Made by a program: the position numbers and the translations under genes. From Marsupella aquatica (taxonomy: Eukaryota; Marchantiophyta): a DNA stretch of 64,000 nt. The notes below the pieces were generated by a model. The model saw only the letters and a program-made list of their open reading frames with translations, ran no database searches and was not told where the DNA came from. How positions within the stretch are numbered: position 1 is the stretch's first letter; each line of letters opens with the position of its first letter. Shown piece by piece: positions 1 through 14,052 of the stretch. The stretch spans positions 20,460,001 through 20,524,000 of the forward strand of contig OZ316895.1 of NCBI GenBank assembly GCA_973895155.1, given 5' to 3'.

Positions 1-1933
1 TAAAATTTCGTCTTTATGGTTAATTTCTTCTCTTGCAAATATCTCCATCAAGCGTTATTTGAAGACACTTCACACGGTGGATTGAAATGAGAATCAAAGG
101 TAGAGAACTCAATACTCTTAAAGTGGAAGCTTGTAGAAATCGGAATATAATGGATCCCTCAACTCAGAGAACATGTATTGCCAGATTAACAGGGGAACCC
201 GCTCTTAACCAGAACTTCCACTGATTGCAACAGTTTGAGAGACCATTCTTTATGCTAAATGGAGAGTTTTTACTGGGCTCTTTTCACATGCACGCGTCCA
301 GAAATGCTGCCAACATTGATAAATTAGAAGGTGTTATTGCCCAGATAATCCTCGAAATTTCTACAAGCTTGCAATATGGATCATAACATGTGTTTGCTCA
401 CTGCCAGGTTGTTTGACTCAATTTTCAAAAGAGCCATTAGATGTAATCTTCCAGATTTACAATTTTTGTAATTTTATATTTAAGTAAAGTAAAAGATAAG
501 CTTCGAAAGAGCAATAAGTTCAAAAAAGGGTTTGAACCAGGGTTTATGTGGGGAGAGTGCAAACACCACCATCCTCATCCTCTTGCAAGGGACACCAATG
601 ACTCTCGTTCTTGTCTCGTGTGGACAAGGTGCCAAGTTGTAAATTGAGGGCTTGGACCTCTTTGAAATTTCAGGGAGTAACCAAGGTTTCTCAAGACAAT
701 TGGAGAAATGTACAAACCAATGGCAAGTTTCCTGGCACTGCTAAGGACACTCGATATCATCGTCCATTTGAAGTAGGATTCAGAATTTCGGGGCGACTAT
801 TTACTCGTTGGAAAGGATAACATGAGCACGGCAAAATTAGACTTGACTGCTATTTGTGGTGGTGACAGGATTGGCTACATTGATTTCATTTCCGGGTAAT
901 GAACGACCTTCATTCTTCAGTTTCACAACCTCAAATAGTGGATTGAACTTCTTGTTTGTGCACTCTGATAGGGGTTACTCTGTTATTCTGAGGGGTTATT
1001 CTGGCAGTGCATCAAGCTCTCAACGGAAATTAAAAATGTACTCCTTAATTACAAACCCTTGAAATCTTTGAAATGTTGATTTTTTCATTATTGGAAGACT
1101 CTCGTCTTCAATGAAAACATCCAGGTTGTTTAAGAAAAATCGATGAAAACTAAAGACGTCAAGTTCTTTGTGTCCACTTGATAGGGATTTCTCTTTCACT
1201 TGTGTGGATTCGCGTGAACTACATACGACATGGGTTAGAATTTGACGTGATCACCTGATCCTCTACTCGGGTGCAAGATCTTGGATTTTGCGCGTACCAA
1301 AGTGAGATTTTAACTTCATCATTTCGGTCCATTGAGCAACCGTAGTATGCATGAAATGGGGTACTGACTGAGATTTCTCTATGGATCATCCTCGCTGTTG
1401 ACAGTTCTTGTGGTTGACAATATATAATTTCATAGAACCGTTTAGCACTCATTCTTTCAGACATGGTTAGACAGTTTGTCTTCCTCAAAGACTTTCTTTA
1501 GAATCGTTACAGTTCTCAACAACACTGATGTGCAGATGCCCTTGGCTACTAGCAGTGTTCAGGAAGAATTACCAGCTGGCCTTGGCCAAGAACAATTCGG
1601 GTTTGATCTCAAATCTTTTCTCCCTTTCATCTTGTAGGTTATTCCAGTCCTAAACGTTGATATCATGGCCAACAATCTGGCTCTCTAAAATCAATGAATT
1701 CTAAATGTTACGAATCCCATACATTCTTGTCTATTGACAACTGTTACAATTTACTATTCTAGTTGATTACGGAAGCTAGAAGATGTGGAGTTGTGTATAA
1801 GTATCTGGTTGAGTTCTTGTAATGCAAAGTTACGAGTCTATTAAATTGTCGTTGATGTAAGAACTTTGTCTGTTGTAAATCTTCCTTACAACAGAAAAGC
1901 ACACAAGTGGAAGAACAATTTACCAACCTTTAC
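1..1933. other. Upstream region of the CNGC gene, no gene recognised
   Basis: Only short open frames (under about 90 codons) occur here, on both strands, without recognisable domains. The stretch probably holds the promoter and 5' leader of the channel gene. A pyrimidine-rich run ending in AG near 1893 could be a splice acceptor feeding the first coding exon, so an untranslated or short coding exon may lie upstream. No repeat or RNA gene was recognised. Confidence 0.4.
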
Positions 1934-4900
1934 ATGTTTCAATCCAAGCCATTGTTATTTACTTTCTTTATGTCAACATGGTTCATGTTGGGCAGCATAT
2001 CCAATCCCAATCGACTATACTCTCAATCAAGGGCCCCGTCAAGACATAGGAGGACAAGTAGACCCACATACAGCAGAATAAGCAGCCTCTTCTCGAATGG
2101 AATTTTGAACAATCGCCAGGAAGCTACAAGTGGGCCAAATGAAGCACCTCACAGTTTTGATTGTCGATTATGTGCAAACTCTGATCAACAGTCTAAATCA
2201 TCTCAGACTTGTAGTGAACATGAGAACATTGGAACATTGTCCAATCCACAGATTACCTTCAAACAAGACACTACACACAAATGCAGGCCAGGTTGGTCAA
2301 AGGAAAGCGGTGAGTGGATATTTGGGAAAGTCATTGATCCAAGAAGCAAGATTGTGCAATTTTGGAATCGACTATTTCTTCTGGCATGCTTTATGGGCGC
2401 TGCCTTGGATCCTTTGTTTCTCTACCTACTTTCCATGCAGATGGAGCTTGTTTGTTTATTTGTCAACAAGAACTTTGCTGTGACCGTCACCATTATCAGA
2501 GTATTCATTGATGGGTTATATGTATGTCACATGTGGCTCCAATTGAAGCTTGCCTATGTTTCAAAAGAGTCCCTTGTGCTTGGCACTGGCCAGTTGGTCT
2601 GGGATGCGAAAAAGATTGCAAATAACTATTTGCGCAAGTGTCAAGCCTTTGTATTTGACCTCTTTGTCATCCTTCCAATACCACAGGTTTGCGTCGGTAC
2701 TCCCAACTACCAACCTAAGAGAGTTGTTTTTTATCGTACGTTTGTGTTGTTGGCATGAAAAAACCTTGTTCACTTTAACTTATGTAATCTAGGACGATGC
2801 CAAGAGATCAGGATCGTATTACCTCGACCTGTAATGCAGCTTGCGGTGCTCTTAAACCCAGAAATTTGTGTCATGCAAGTTGTAACTCATAATAAGATCA
2901 AGTATGCACCTGGGAGACAAGATTTTCCACTAAACATTGTCAGAGCTGTTTATTGCTCATTTGGGTGGATCGTCACATTGTGACTAGTTTCAGTAAGAAT
3001 TTGGTGTCCATAAAACTAAATTAATGAAAAAATTTGGTGAATACCTACAATAACCTAGAGTAGCAGTAAGGTATTGGCAATGGGCCAGGTGTTTGAATCG
3101 ATTCTGACAACCTTCATCTTTATTTCCTGTTGTGCAGTTCGTGTTTTGGGTCATTGTACCGTATATGATTGCCAATGGAGCCCGAGTTCCAACACTCTTG
3201 GGAGTTATAATTTTTTTGTTTTGTCTCCAGTACGTTCCTAAGATCCTCCACATGGTTTTGCTAATTCGACGCATGCAGCATGTGACGGGCTACATTTTTG
3301 GTACTGCTTGGTGGGGTTTTGCCCTCAATCTGATTGCCTATTTCATCGCTGCACATGTAAGGCTCGTTAATTACGCCAATAACATGATATTCATAACAAC
3401 TAAAAATGCTATCGCAACACAGCTGTAGGTTCGGCAGATCATTCCATAGGCCAGGACAAGAGAGGATGGGATGGATAGGAACAGGAAAGTTCTCAACAAA
3501 TTAGTTTGTTCAGCTTTTCATTTGCATAGTCATCAATTAAGGAGCACTTTGTGAACAAGTTTATACCACTTCAGGTAGCTGGAGCAGTTTGGTATCTTCT
3601 CACAATCAATGAGATCGAGGATTGCGTGTTGGATCGGTGCTGGACAATGGACAACTGCACTGAGTGGTATTTCAGTTGCCCTGTTGTACTATCATATGGG
3701 GATGAGCCACTACTTAAAGATCTAAGGAGAGCCTCCTTTGCCATGGATCCTTACTTGCAAAATGAATGCCTCCGCAATGGAGGGAATTACAATTTTGGCA
3801 TCTATCGATCTGCAGTGCCCTTGGCGACACAGACGAAATGGGCGGGAAAAGTTATGTATCCACTGTTTTGGGGATTGATGACTTTGAGGTACTTCCTCAC
3901 ATTCCCATTGGAAGATGCCCTGGGTATCAAGAGCAATAGGCTACCATGTACAACTCTGTTTTGTGTTAGAAAACTTACAGGATATGTTTGGAAAGATGAA
4001 AATGCACCATCTACAAGTCAGAAATCAAGAAGGGCTTTTCAACTAATGAAAAGCCAATGTTTTTAATAGCCATATGAGATTGATTGCTCACGGAAGACAT
4101 CAACTATGTAACATTATCTCTCGGTTGTTTCTAAAATTCTTTCACAGAGATTGTGAGATTGTGATTCTTTCCTTCATTGTTTGCAGCTCCTTTGGCAATG
4201 CTTTGCAACCTAGCGATGAACCATTGGAGGTGGCCTTCAGCATTTTTGTGATTACTTGGGGTTTGATACTATTCATGCTACTCATTGGAAACATACAGGC
4301 AATGTAGTTTCTTATCTATTCCTGCTGGATACATTACCCACGTAAAAGAAAATAAGAATTTAGCTGCTAAACTCGAGCGCATTGGAAACCTCCAGAGGAA
4401 ATTACTGGAATGGAGATTTTCTGTTTGTCACATTTAGTAAAGGATATAATACTACAGGTCACATAATACAAAGACATAACTAACCTTGATCACGCGTTGT
4501 CTAAGAAATCTCTGTCCGGAAAGTTTTCTGTTTAAAAATATTTCTAAGGTGTTGAAAAATTATTGGAGTCCATGGGTGACTTTGATTAGAAAGTTACATA
4601 TTTGTTAGGAGAGGAGTGCTCAAAAAACAGATGTAGAACTTCATGAACTGGGCTTGAAATTGTTCCTTGATTTCATTGTGGAAGCAGGTATTCTTACATT
4701 CAATCACCTCCAGAAAGGAAATGATGCAATTACGCATTCGAGACATAGAATGGTGGATGAGAAGGCGACAGCTCCCACCTAACTTGCGCCAACGAGTCCG
4801 AGGTTATGAACGCCAACGTTGGGCTGCTACCAGAGGAGTGGATGAATCGTCCATGGTTTGCGATCTCCCTGAAAGCTTACGAAGAGAAATCAAGCGCCAT

Positions 4901-6470
4901 CTTTGTCTTGATCTTGTTCTCCAGGTGACTCGAAAGAAATACGCTGTGTTAAACAGTGTTAATCTGAAATCGAAGCTTCAATTTCTCAATCTCATGCATA
5001 CTTCTTAAGTCGTGCCTTCTCTTGAAATTGGGACAAAAGGCCAGTATTACATTTCCGTTTGATGCACTTTAATACTCTTCTTCCTAACAGTGCATAAATA
5101 ACAATCAACCTTCTATTTTCTTCGAATGGAAGTTTATCAAGCATTGCCTAACATGGCCTGGTGTCGTGTGTGAGACCGCCAATGTGTCTTAATTCGTGAT
5201 TTTCTCCTTTCTTTTCAGGTCCCATTATTTGAAAGGATGGACGAATTGGTTCTGGACAATATTTGTGAAAGACTCACAGCTCATCTGTTCATCAAGGGGG
5301 AGACGGTAAGAAACTTCATCGCCGCTTGGTTAGAGATCTATTCTACAGACAATATCAAGCTTCTCATGTCTGTATAAAGGAAGTGCCGTTTTGGTATTAT
5401 TGATCCACCTATTGTAATAAAACTGTTTCGTTGTTTAATTTCACCCTCGGTGATAGATTTAGGAGAGAAGCCCAGCTACTAGTTCTAACCAAATCTTCTG
5501 AGTTAAATATGTGCTAACTCTTGGTCCAGGAAGCTTTGAGAGAGGTATCAAAGTTGTTACTTTGTGCATATTCCTGCTCTTTATGGGCCCTGCTGATCAC
5601 TGCATGTTCGCTTATACCCACCTTGTAGAGTCAGATACAATTTTGGGACTCGCTAGTATCAGTACTTGCTTATATCTTCCAGGCAGTCTCAAGAAGTATC
5701 TGAATTGGTGTTACTGCTTACAGAGCAAGCATGGTCTCGAGTTTGTCCTACTACCTCTATTTCCCTGGGATCTTAGTGTTATACTCTTGGAAATTAAACT
5801 CTCGATCGGGCTCTCGATACCCCCGCCAATTTTGGTAAATGAAATTATGCGCTAGAATGCCTACCAGCCGGTCCTTTGGATCTGATTGTTCTTCCATATT
5901 GACTGTCTCGTGTAGATTTTGAAGGAGGGAGATCCTGTGAGGCGTATGCTTTTTCTAGTACGAGGGCATTTCCAGAGTTCGTACAAGCTAAATAATAACG
6001 AATCCAGTTATTGCCAACTTGGTCCCGGGAATTTTTGTGGGGAGGAACTGTTGTCTTGGTGTCTGAGAAAAACACCAGTTGACAGGCTACCTCCATCAAC
6101 AATAACTTTGACGTCTCTGGACTCAGCTGAAGTGTTTACCTTGGAAGCTCGTGATTTGAAGTTTGTTGTTCAACACTTTCGCCATAAGTTCGAAGATGAA
6201 AAGATGAAACGCACCTTGAGATTTTATTCCACAAGTTGGCGCATGTGGGCAGCTGTTACCATCCAGCTAGCTTGGAGGAGATTGAAGTCTAGGAGAAACC
6301 ACACATCGATATCTTCTTCATTGTCTCCCACTTCTGGAGTTGGTTATGCATTCCAAGTGCCTCAAGCTTACCTCAGCATGGCCGACACAGAAGCAGCAAT
6401 GAGAAATCGCAGACTCCGCATGTATACAGCCATGTTCACCTCTCCTAAGCCCTCAACTCATCTTGAGTGA
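1934..6470 (+). CDS. Cyclic nucleotide-gated ion channel, CNGC19/20-like (group IVa)
   Basis: Predicted plasma-membrane or endomembrane cation channel gated by cyclic nucleotides and calmodulin. Seven exons: 1934-2686, 3138-3356, 3575-3888, 4187-4298, 4688-4924, 5219-5305, 5916-6470; they join in phase to 758 residues, close to the usual family length. Residues 1-130 are the polar N-terminal tail. Transmembrane segments follow from about 140 (FWNRLFLL, VFVDPLF-like), with a voltage-sensor-like region in exons 1-2. The pore helix FWGLMTL leads into SSFGNAL at about 428-435, a GN-type filter instead of the GYG of potassium channels, as in plant CNGCs. The C-linker contains RQRVRGYERQRWAATRGV. 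The cyclic-nucleotide-binding domain has the phosphate-binding cassette GPGNFCGEELLSW at about 610-622. An IQ motif (TIQLAWRR) lies near 689-696. The ATG at 1934 is the first in frame; the frame is open for about nine codons more upstream, so the N-terminus is uncertain. Family assignment is firm; the subgroup comes from remembered alignment to Arabidopsis CNGC20. Confidence 0.9.
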
Positions 6471-7068
6471 TGGACGGAATTGAAACCTCTCCATCAAAAC
6501 ATACTCGGGAGCATATGTGATATAGGAGAAGTACCCACACTGTAGATGTTTCGTGAGGAAAACTTCCTGTCAGCTCGACTGATGAAATCCATCTTCATAT
6601 ATACTTGCTGCATTGTTTCCCATCTCTACTGAGGTTTTATTAGTGCAATGAAAATGATTTGTGTGAGGGAAAACAACTTGCATTACTTGTGTACCGCAAT
6701 CATGGTAAGAGCAATGCAATGTAAAGTGCGTTTGTTGGAATTTGAAGTTAACCCACCCCTGACATTAAATCTCGGGTCTATTATGAAACACAGGTGGGAA
6801 AACGTGATAGTTATTATATTTGAATGATATGATATTTACAAAAGCTAAAATATGTGCATGATATAAAATAAAGTAGAATGCATTTCATATATGAAAAATG
6901 TTTCCCAATATATATTTTTATAAATTAAAATAGACCATTGAAAGTGAAAATCAAGAACATTCTTTGAATTTGTTATTGAATGACTATGTTATATAAATTA
7001 ATATAATGTTGCATGTGATATACAAAAATATACACTTGGTTCTTTTAATGACCCCAACATTACTTAAG
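6471..7068. other. CNGC 3' flank and AT-rich spacer
   Basis: The first 250 bases are the probable 3' untranslated region of the channel gene. The rest, about 6770-7060, is strongly AT-rich with no open frame of interest. Confidence 0.4.
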
Positions 7069-7425
7069 GGGAAAGTTGAGCAATAGACTGCTCATAGACA
7101 TCAAGCACACCTGAAACATCTAAGGAGCAAGTAGTGGACAAGAGAGATAACTGGTGCACTTCTCCAGAGGTTATGTCCATGAAAACACACTAACAAAGCT
7201 TTATTGCACTCTATGCTTGTTGGTCAAGTCTATGCAGCACAAATTCTCCTTGTCTCTCAAATACCTGTACAACAATGCAACAATGAGCCTGAGTTCCATT
7301 TAGAAGCAAAATCTTGTTTGTGCATTTACTCTAAATAACATCTCTGACCAAAATTAAGTACTTCACTCTCGCCTTTACTATGTTTAGACTAACTGTGGTT
7401 ATAGTGTAACTCTAGGCCCAAGAAA
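7069..7425. repeat. Degenerate copia-type LTR remnant
   Basis: This stretch follows the same order of short landmarks as the better preserved LTR at 19189-19519: GTTGAGCAA near the start, a GACAAGAGAGATA block, an AGAGGTTATGT block, the string TTGCACTCTA, then ACAATGAGCCTGAGTTCC. The terminal bases are eroded and I see no target duplication. I infer an old solo LTR or LTR fragment of the same family. Confidence 0.5.
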
Positions 7426-9184
7426 GGCCCCTCTTTTTCTGCTCTCCATCAATGCCATCCCCAAAGATGCTGGTTTACTCCAAGATTTCAGGAAATGGAT
7501 GCTAATTATGGATAACTAGTCCAATGCTCGTCTGTTGCCCAGTTGTCATTTGTGATGGTCTTGTATTTGTGTGCTTTGGTTAGGCTATGGTTGCAGAAGG
7601 GTTGTCATTTTGGTCAGGTATAATTGTGAAAATTTTGTATTTTCAACTGGATTGTTCTTGCAAAGTTTTGACATTTTAGCCTTGTTGCTGTGGAAGGAAT
7701 GAAGGATTTCAGGGTTTAAGGTCAAAAATGAGTTCAGTTCAGTTTATGGCAAATGTCACAAACAGGATACTCAGAATTGACATGGATGGACCACTTTTAG
7801 GGCTTTGTGTAATTGGCGCAAGTAGAGGTGGGAGGATTGAGGAGGACAAATCCTCCTTGATATTCCCCCCTCCATTTTCACCACTATCTCTTTTTCCTTT
7901 TTCCAGTTTTTTTGGGTCTTCTCCTTGCTTTGGGTCATTCCAAAAAAACTTTGGCACTGCAAATTTGTAAAACAACCACCACACAAATAGGTGGACCTTT
8001 TATTATAGGCATTAATGACCATTTAACCGGTGCCTTTGGCATCAGGATCATTTCTGGACATGACTTTTCAAAGTGTTTGCAACCCCATCTCTCCATTGCA
8101 CCCTCTGGATCCACATGCCTGCCCATGGATGATCAACAAAATAAATGGTCACACAATGTTCCCTGTTTTGTATTATATGTTCTGGTTTCCCATCTCCCAT
8201 ATGTGTGCCTCACATCATTCCCTATTTTACATAATTTAATGTGGCTCCATGAAAGACTCCTAAAATCATAAATGCCACCCATAAACCCAACAATGGGTTA
8301 TCAAGCGTAAACCTGACAAGGTGGCAAACATAGTTTTTTCAACAATCACTGATTTATTTAATCTCTCTTCCTGGCCATATCCTTTAACCTCCTCAAGAGA
8401 CTGGTTATTCTACACACAAAATTTTAAATATTTACTCGTCCCATTTACCTACCATCTCACCTACCCTCGGTAACCCATACTCTCTTTTGGGGACATGACA
8501 ACCGTTGGAGATTATAACCCATAATTCCCTCATGGCGATGGGTCACCTCAAAAGTAAGCTCAGTACGCTAACCTACAGAGCAAGGAACTTTTGACTGAAC
8601 CTCTTTTCCTTTTACTGTATTGTACTTTGTTTGGCCCCCTTATAAATATACTGGTCCTCTTTTGATAGGCAGGATGGAAAGAAGAAGAAGAAGAAGAAGA
8701 GTGCTCCACTTTGACGACAATTTGATTGAAAACAAGTTTTCTAGCAGCTGTTTCTCAGAGGCCAAATTGAGTTTAAACAAGGAGTAGGAGAAGAGCAATT
8801 TCTCCTTTTGACTTCAATTTGATTCATATCGACGTAAGGAAGAGAACATCGGTCTCTCTCAGCTTTGCGTGTTCACAGATGCCTCTGTGGTAGCAAGCAG
8901 AAGATTTTTGTCTAATAGACCGGTTGACTGATATTGGATTTGGGAAGATCAGTTGCAGCTTCGTTTCTCTATCCATAGCCCAGTGATATAAATTGGCGAC
9001 AATCCGATATGTAAATTGATTTATTGACCGAAGGGCTATGCTGGCACAGTTGTTCCGTCCACTGGAAGTAAAAGTTTCTAGAATTATGGGGGCCTTCCCG
9101 GGTAGCTGATAACAACTGGAGTGATTGGATGACGGACTTTCCATAAATCGGCAGAAACAGAAACAAGTGTTCAGCTGTTCTGCC
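7426..9184. other. Intergenic spacer between CNGC and TAD2
   Basis: Open frames here overlap in several reading frames on both strands and are low-complexity or hydrophobic without family features. A (GAA)n run lies at 8679-8701. The segment next to 9185 is presumably the TAD2 promoter and leader. No RNA gene recognised. Confidence 0.4.
8679..8701. repeat. (GAA)n microsatellite
   Basis: About seven perfect GAA units. Confidence 0.85.
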
Positions 9185-11687
<2,503 letters not shown>

Positions 11688-12873
11688 CATATCTCTAAGT
11701 AGACCAGTTCTATTGAATCCTCGTTCGCTTTCTCTTCACGTACAGCCTCCGTAATTCTTCTAAATTAAAATATCAAATATCCTTAGAGATTAACAGGAAT
11801 TTCAGAAGTCTTAAAGCATTGCCTCTTTTGTGATGTTGAGCTCCATGGCTTGCTTGATGTGATCTTGGGACGTGGGTCTAACAAGAGGAGATCTGTGAGG
11901 ATGATATGAGTCGGTATCCATAAAGAAGAATTACATAGCAATAACATAAAGTTATCTGAACACATCGCCAAATTAAAAAATTGATTATCATGCCTGTGCA
12001 CTAAGAATGCAGGTGGCATGGGGCTATTGTCTCGCCTTAATTAAAAAAATTAATTAATTTTAAATCAAAAGAATGCAGGTGGCAAAGGGAACTCGGTGCT
12101 CTAAGGAGTTTAGCCTTGTAGGTTGACTGACCAATCTTAAAATATCATGCAGGGACTGGTTTGACTTTGAAATGGAGGTCTCTTAAACCTGCTGAAATGA
12201 CAACAGCACCTTGGGTTAAGGTTCCCTAATGAAGGTCCCTCTTCCACCCACCTGGCCGGGCCTATGTCCAGACATAGACGTGACTAATTCAATGATTGAT
12301 CGATGCAACGAACAGTACAACTCGCTGTCGACATTGGAACCATATAAGACCTGCTGTCCAGTACAATACCTTGGAATGTGAATGAAAGAAAGTTGGTCTA
12401 TCCAAGATTTTTGCAACCATCTTGACAAAGGAACGAGAAATTATATTTCTGGGTAGATTCCTGTGGTCGAAATCTTACCAGGACCAGCGTCTTCCAACCG
12501 TTTCGCAACCATCTTGATAAAGGAAAAGAGAAATCAAAACTCAGCATGGCAAGGAGCATGCCTGCAATACTTATTGGTAGCAACTTCCAAAGAGTGAATC
12601 AAAACACGGGTCGTGGGATCGAACACTTAAAAAAAGTCAAATGTCGTATCACCGGAAGTTCAAGCCCGAGTAAATGGATTCAACAGTATCATGGTCACTG
12701 ATTTATACTAAACGGCTTGATTCGATCACAAGCTCCTATGTACAATTTGATAGGAATGTATCAGCACTTCGTGGATTGTCTCTAATCAAACCTACACAAA
12801 ATGGTGGCATTGCAACGTAGGACTCTGTCCTTGCAATACCAACAAATCATGTACTGTTAATTCGTCCATCGCA
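11688..12873. other. Intergenic region between convergent TAD2 and TTC29-like genes
   Basis: Holds the two 3' flanks. Two short local duplications are visible: AAGAATGCAGGTGGCA at about 12004 and 12068, and GCAACCATCTTGA with its GAGAAAT tail at about 12412 and 12507. No coding frame with recognisable content. Confidence 0.4.
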
Positions 12874-14052
12874 CTATGAAATCGGTGCCCGAGTAAGACC
12901 AATATTGATTGCTGCCCATGCCAACATCTCCGGGTCTTTCAGCTCCACTGCCAATTTGTAGTACCTTTCAAAGTAGGTGGTGGCATACTCCAATTGATTT
13001 TGTTCAGTGTATGCTATTCCTAGTTTGCAATAAGCATTTGCCTCTGTACGCTTGTCGAGAAGCTTTGACACTTCCAGAAGCGATTCCAAATGGTGAATCT
13101 CTCCATCTGTCTTTCCAAGGGCATTGAACACTTGTGCAGTAGCAGCGTGGCCTTTTGTTTTCCCCAGGTTGTCATTGACATCATTGCAATATGACAAGTA
13201 TGCAGTTTGAAACTCCAATGCGATGAGTGGGTGCTGTAGACGATAATGTAGAAGACCAAGTTTGTGCCTTGCGTCAGCAGCTGCCCTAGCATTTCTTCCT
13301 ATGTTCGCAACATCAATGCATTTTTCATAAAATTCAATGCTGGTGTTAAGTTTGTTTTCGTTGTCGGCTTCCTCACCACACCTGACATAAACCTCAAGTA
13401 GGTCTTGTGAAGCATATACCATCCCTTCGATATCATTACTGTTTCTGGCAATTGACATGAAATCCTCAAAGCACTGTATCGCTTGCATATGCGCATTCAG
13501 TTTTTTGTACACCTTTCCAAGGTGGAGCTTCACTTTTGCTTCATAGTTGTAGTCATTGATTTGCTGGGCTATGGTAAGAGCATTAGAATAGTAAAATGTT
13601 GACTTCTTGAGATCTCCAACGTCATTCAATATGCTGCCCATTTGGAATTGGGCATCAAAGAGTTTGTCCAAGGGTCCAGCTTTTGATGTGACTTCGATCA
13701 CCTCCAACAATTCTGTCAACAGTTGCATCCTTTCTTTGTCTCCCAAAATTTGTTTCCAAACATCAACATGAGGTTTGGCAATCTCGTCAATATCAGATTC
13801 GTCTCCTGTTGAATCGCTCTGCTGAGTAAGCTCAAATAATTCGATGTAAGCTTTCGGGTTCCCATGAACTAGTAATTGCACGAGCAATTGTTGACTGAGA
13901 GGTGCAGACAAATCCACCAATCCAGTGTCGGAATTCGAGTTATCATGCTCCAATTTCTCAAGCAACTGTATTTTATTGTTGTGAACGGTGCCTCGCCTGG
14001 CCTTCTTTGGTACTGGTCCTGTTGATTGATTGATTGCTCGGATGATATCCAT
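12874..14052 (-). CDS. TPR-repeat protein resembling TTC29 (axonemal/flagellar)
   Basis: A single uninterrupted frame of 392 residues from a good ATG to TAG, with no intron, unlike its neighbours. Residues 1-120 are polar with a basic patch (PKKARRG) and an acidic stretch. From about 135 to 385 the protein is a run of about six TPR-like helical hairpins: FDAQFQMGSILNDVGDLKKS, EAKVKLHLGKVYKKLNAHMQ, ADARHKLGLLHYRLQHPLIA, GHAATAQVFNALGKTDGEI, ANAYCKLGIAYTEQNQLEYA, and a last hairpin ending in WAAINIGL. Hairpin spacing and blocks such as ALTIAQQINDY and YYKLAVELKDPEM recall TTC29, an axoneme/sperm-flagellum protein of animals and algae that flowering plants lack. From family knowledge this implies a role in dynein-driven motility of sperm flagella. 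A different TPR scaffold is possible; the TPR call is firm, the orthology moderate. Confidence 0.6.
   Translation of the reverse strand: MDIIRAINQSTGPVPKKARRGTVHNNKIQLLEKLEHDNSNSDTGLVDLSAPLSQQLLVQLLVHGNPKAYIELFELTQQSDSTGDESDIDEIAKPHVDVWKQILGDKERMQLLTELLEVIEVTSKAGPLDKLFDAQFQMGSILNDVGDLKKSTFYYSNALTIAQQINDYNYEAKVKLHLGKVYKKLNAHMQAIQCFEDFMSIARNSNDIEGMVYASQDLLEVYVRCGEEADNENKLNTSIEFYEKCIDVANIGRNARAAADARHKLGLLHYRLQHPLIALEFQTAYLSYCNDVNDNLGKTKGHAATAQVFNALGKTDGEIHHLESLLEVSKLLDKRTEANAYCKLGIAYTEQNQLEYATTYFERYYKLAVELKDPEMLAWAAINIGLTRAPIS

Noticed and set aside
1907-1933. Extending the CNGC start upstream to 1907
   Set aside because: The codon there is GTG, not used for plant nuclear starts; the first in-frame ATG is 1934.
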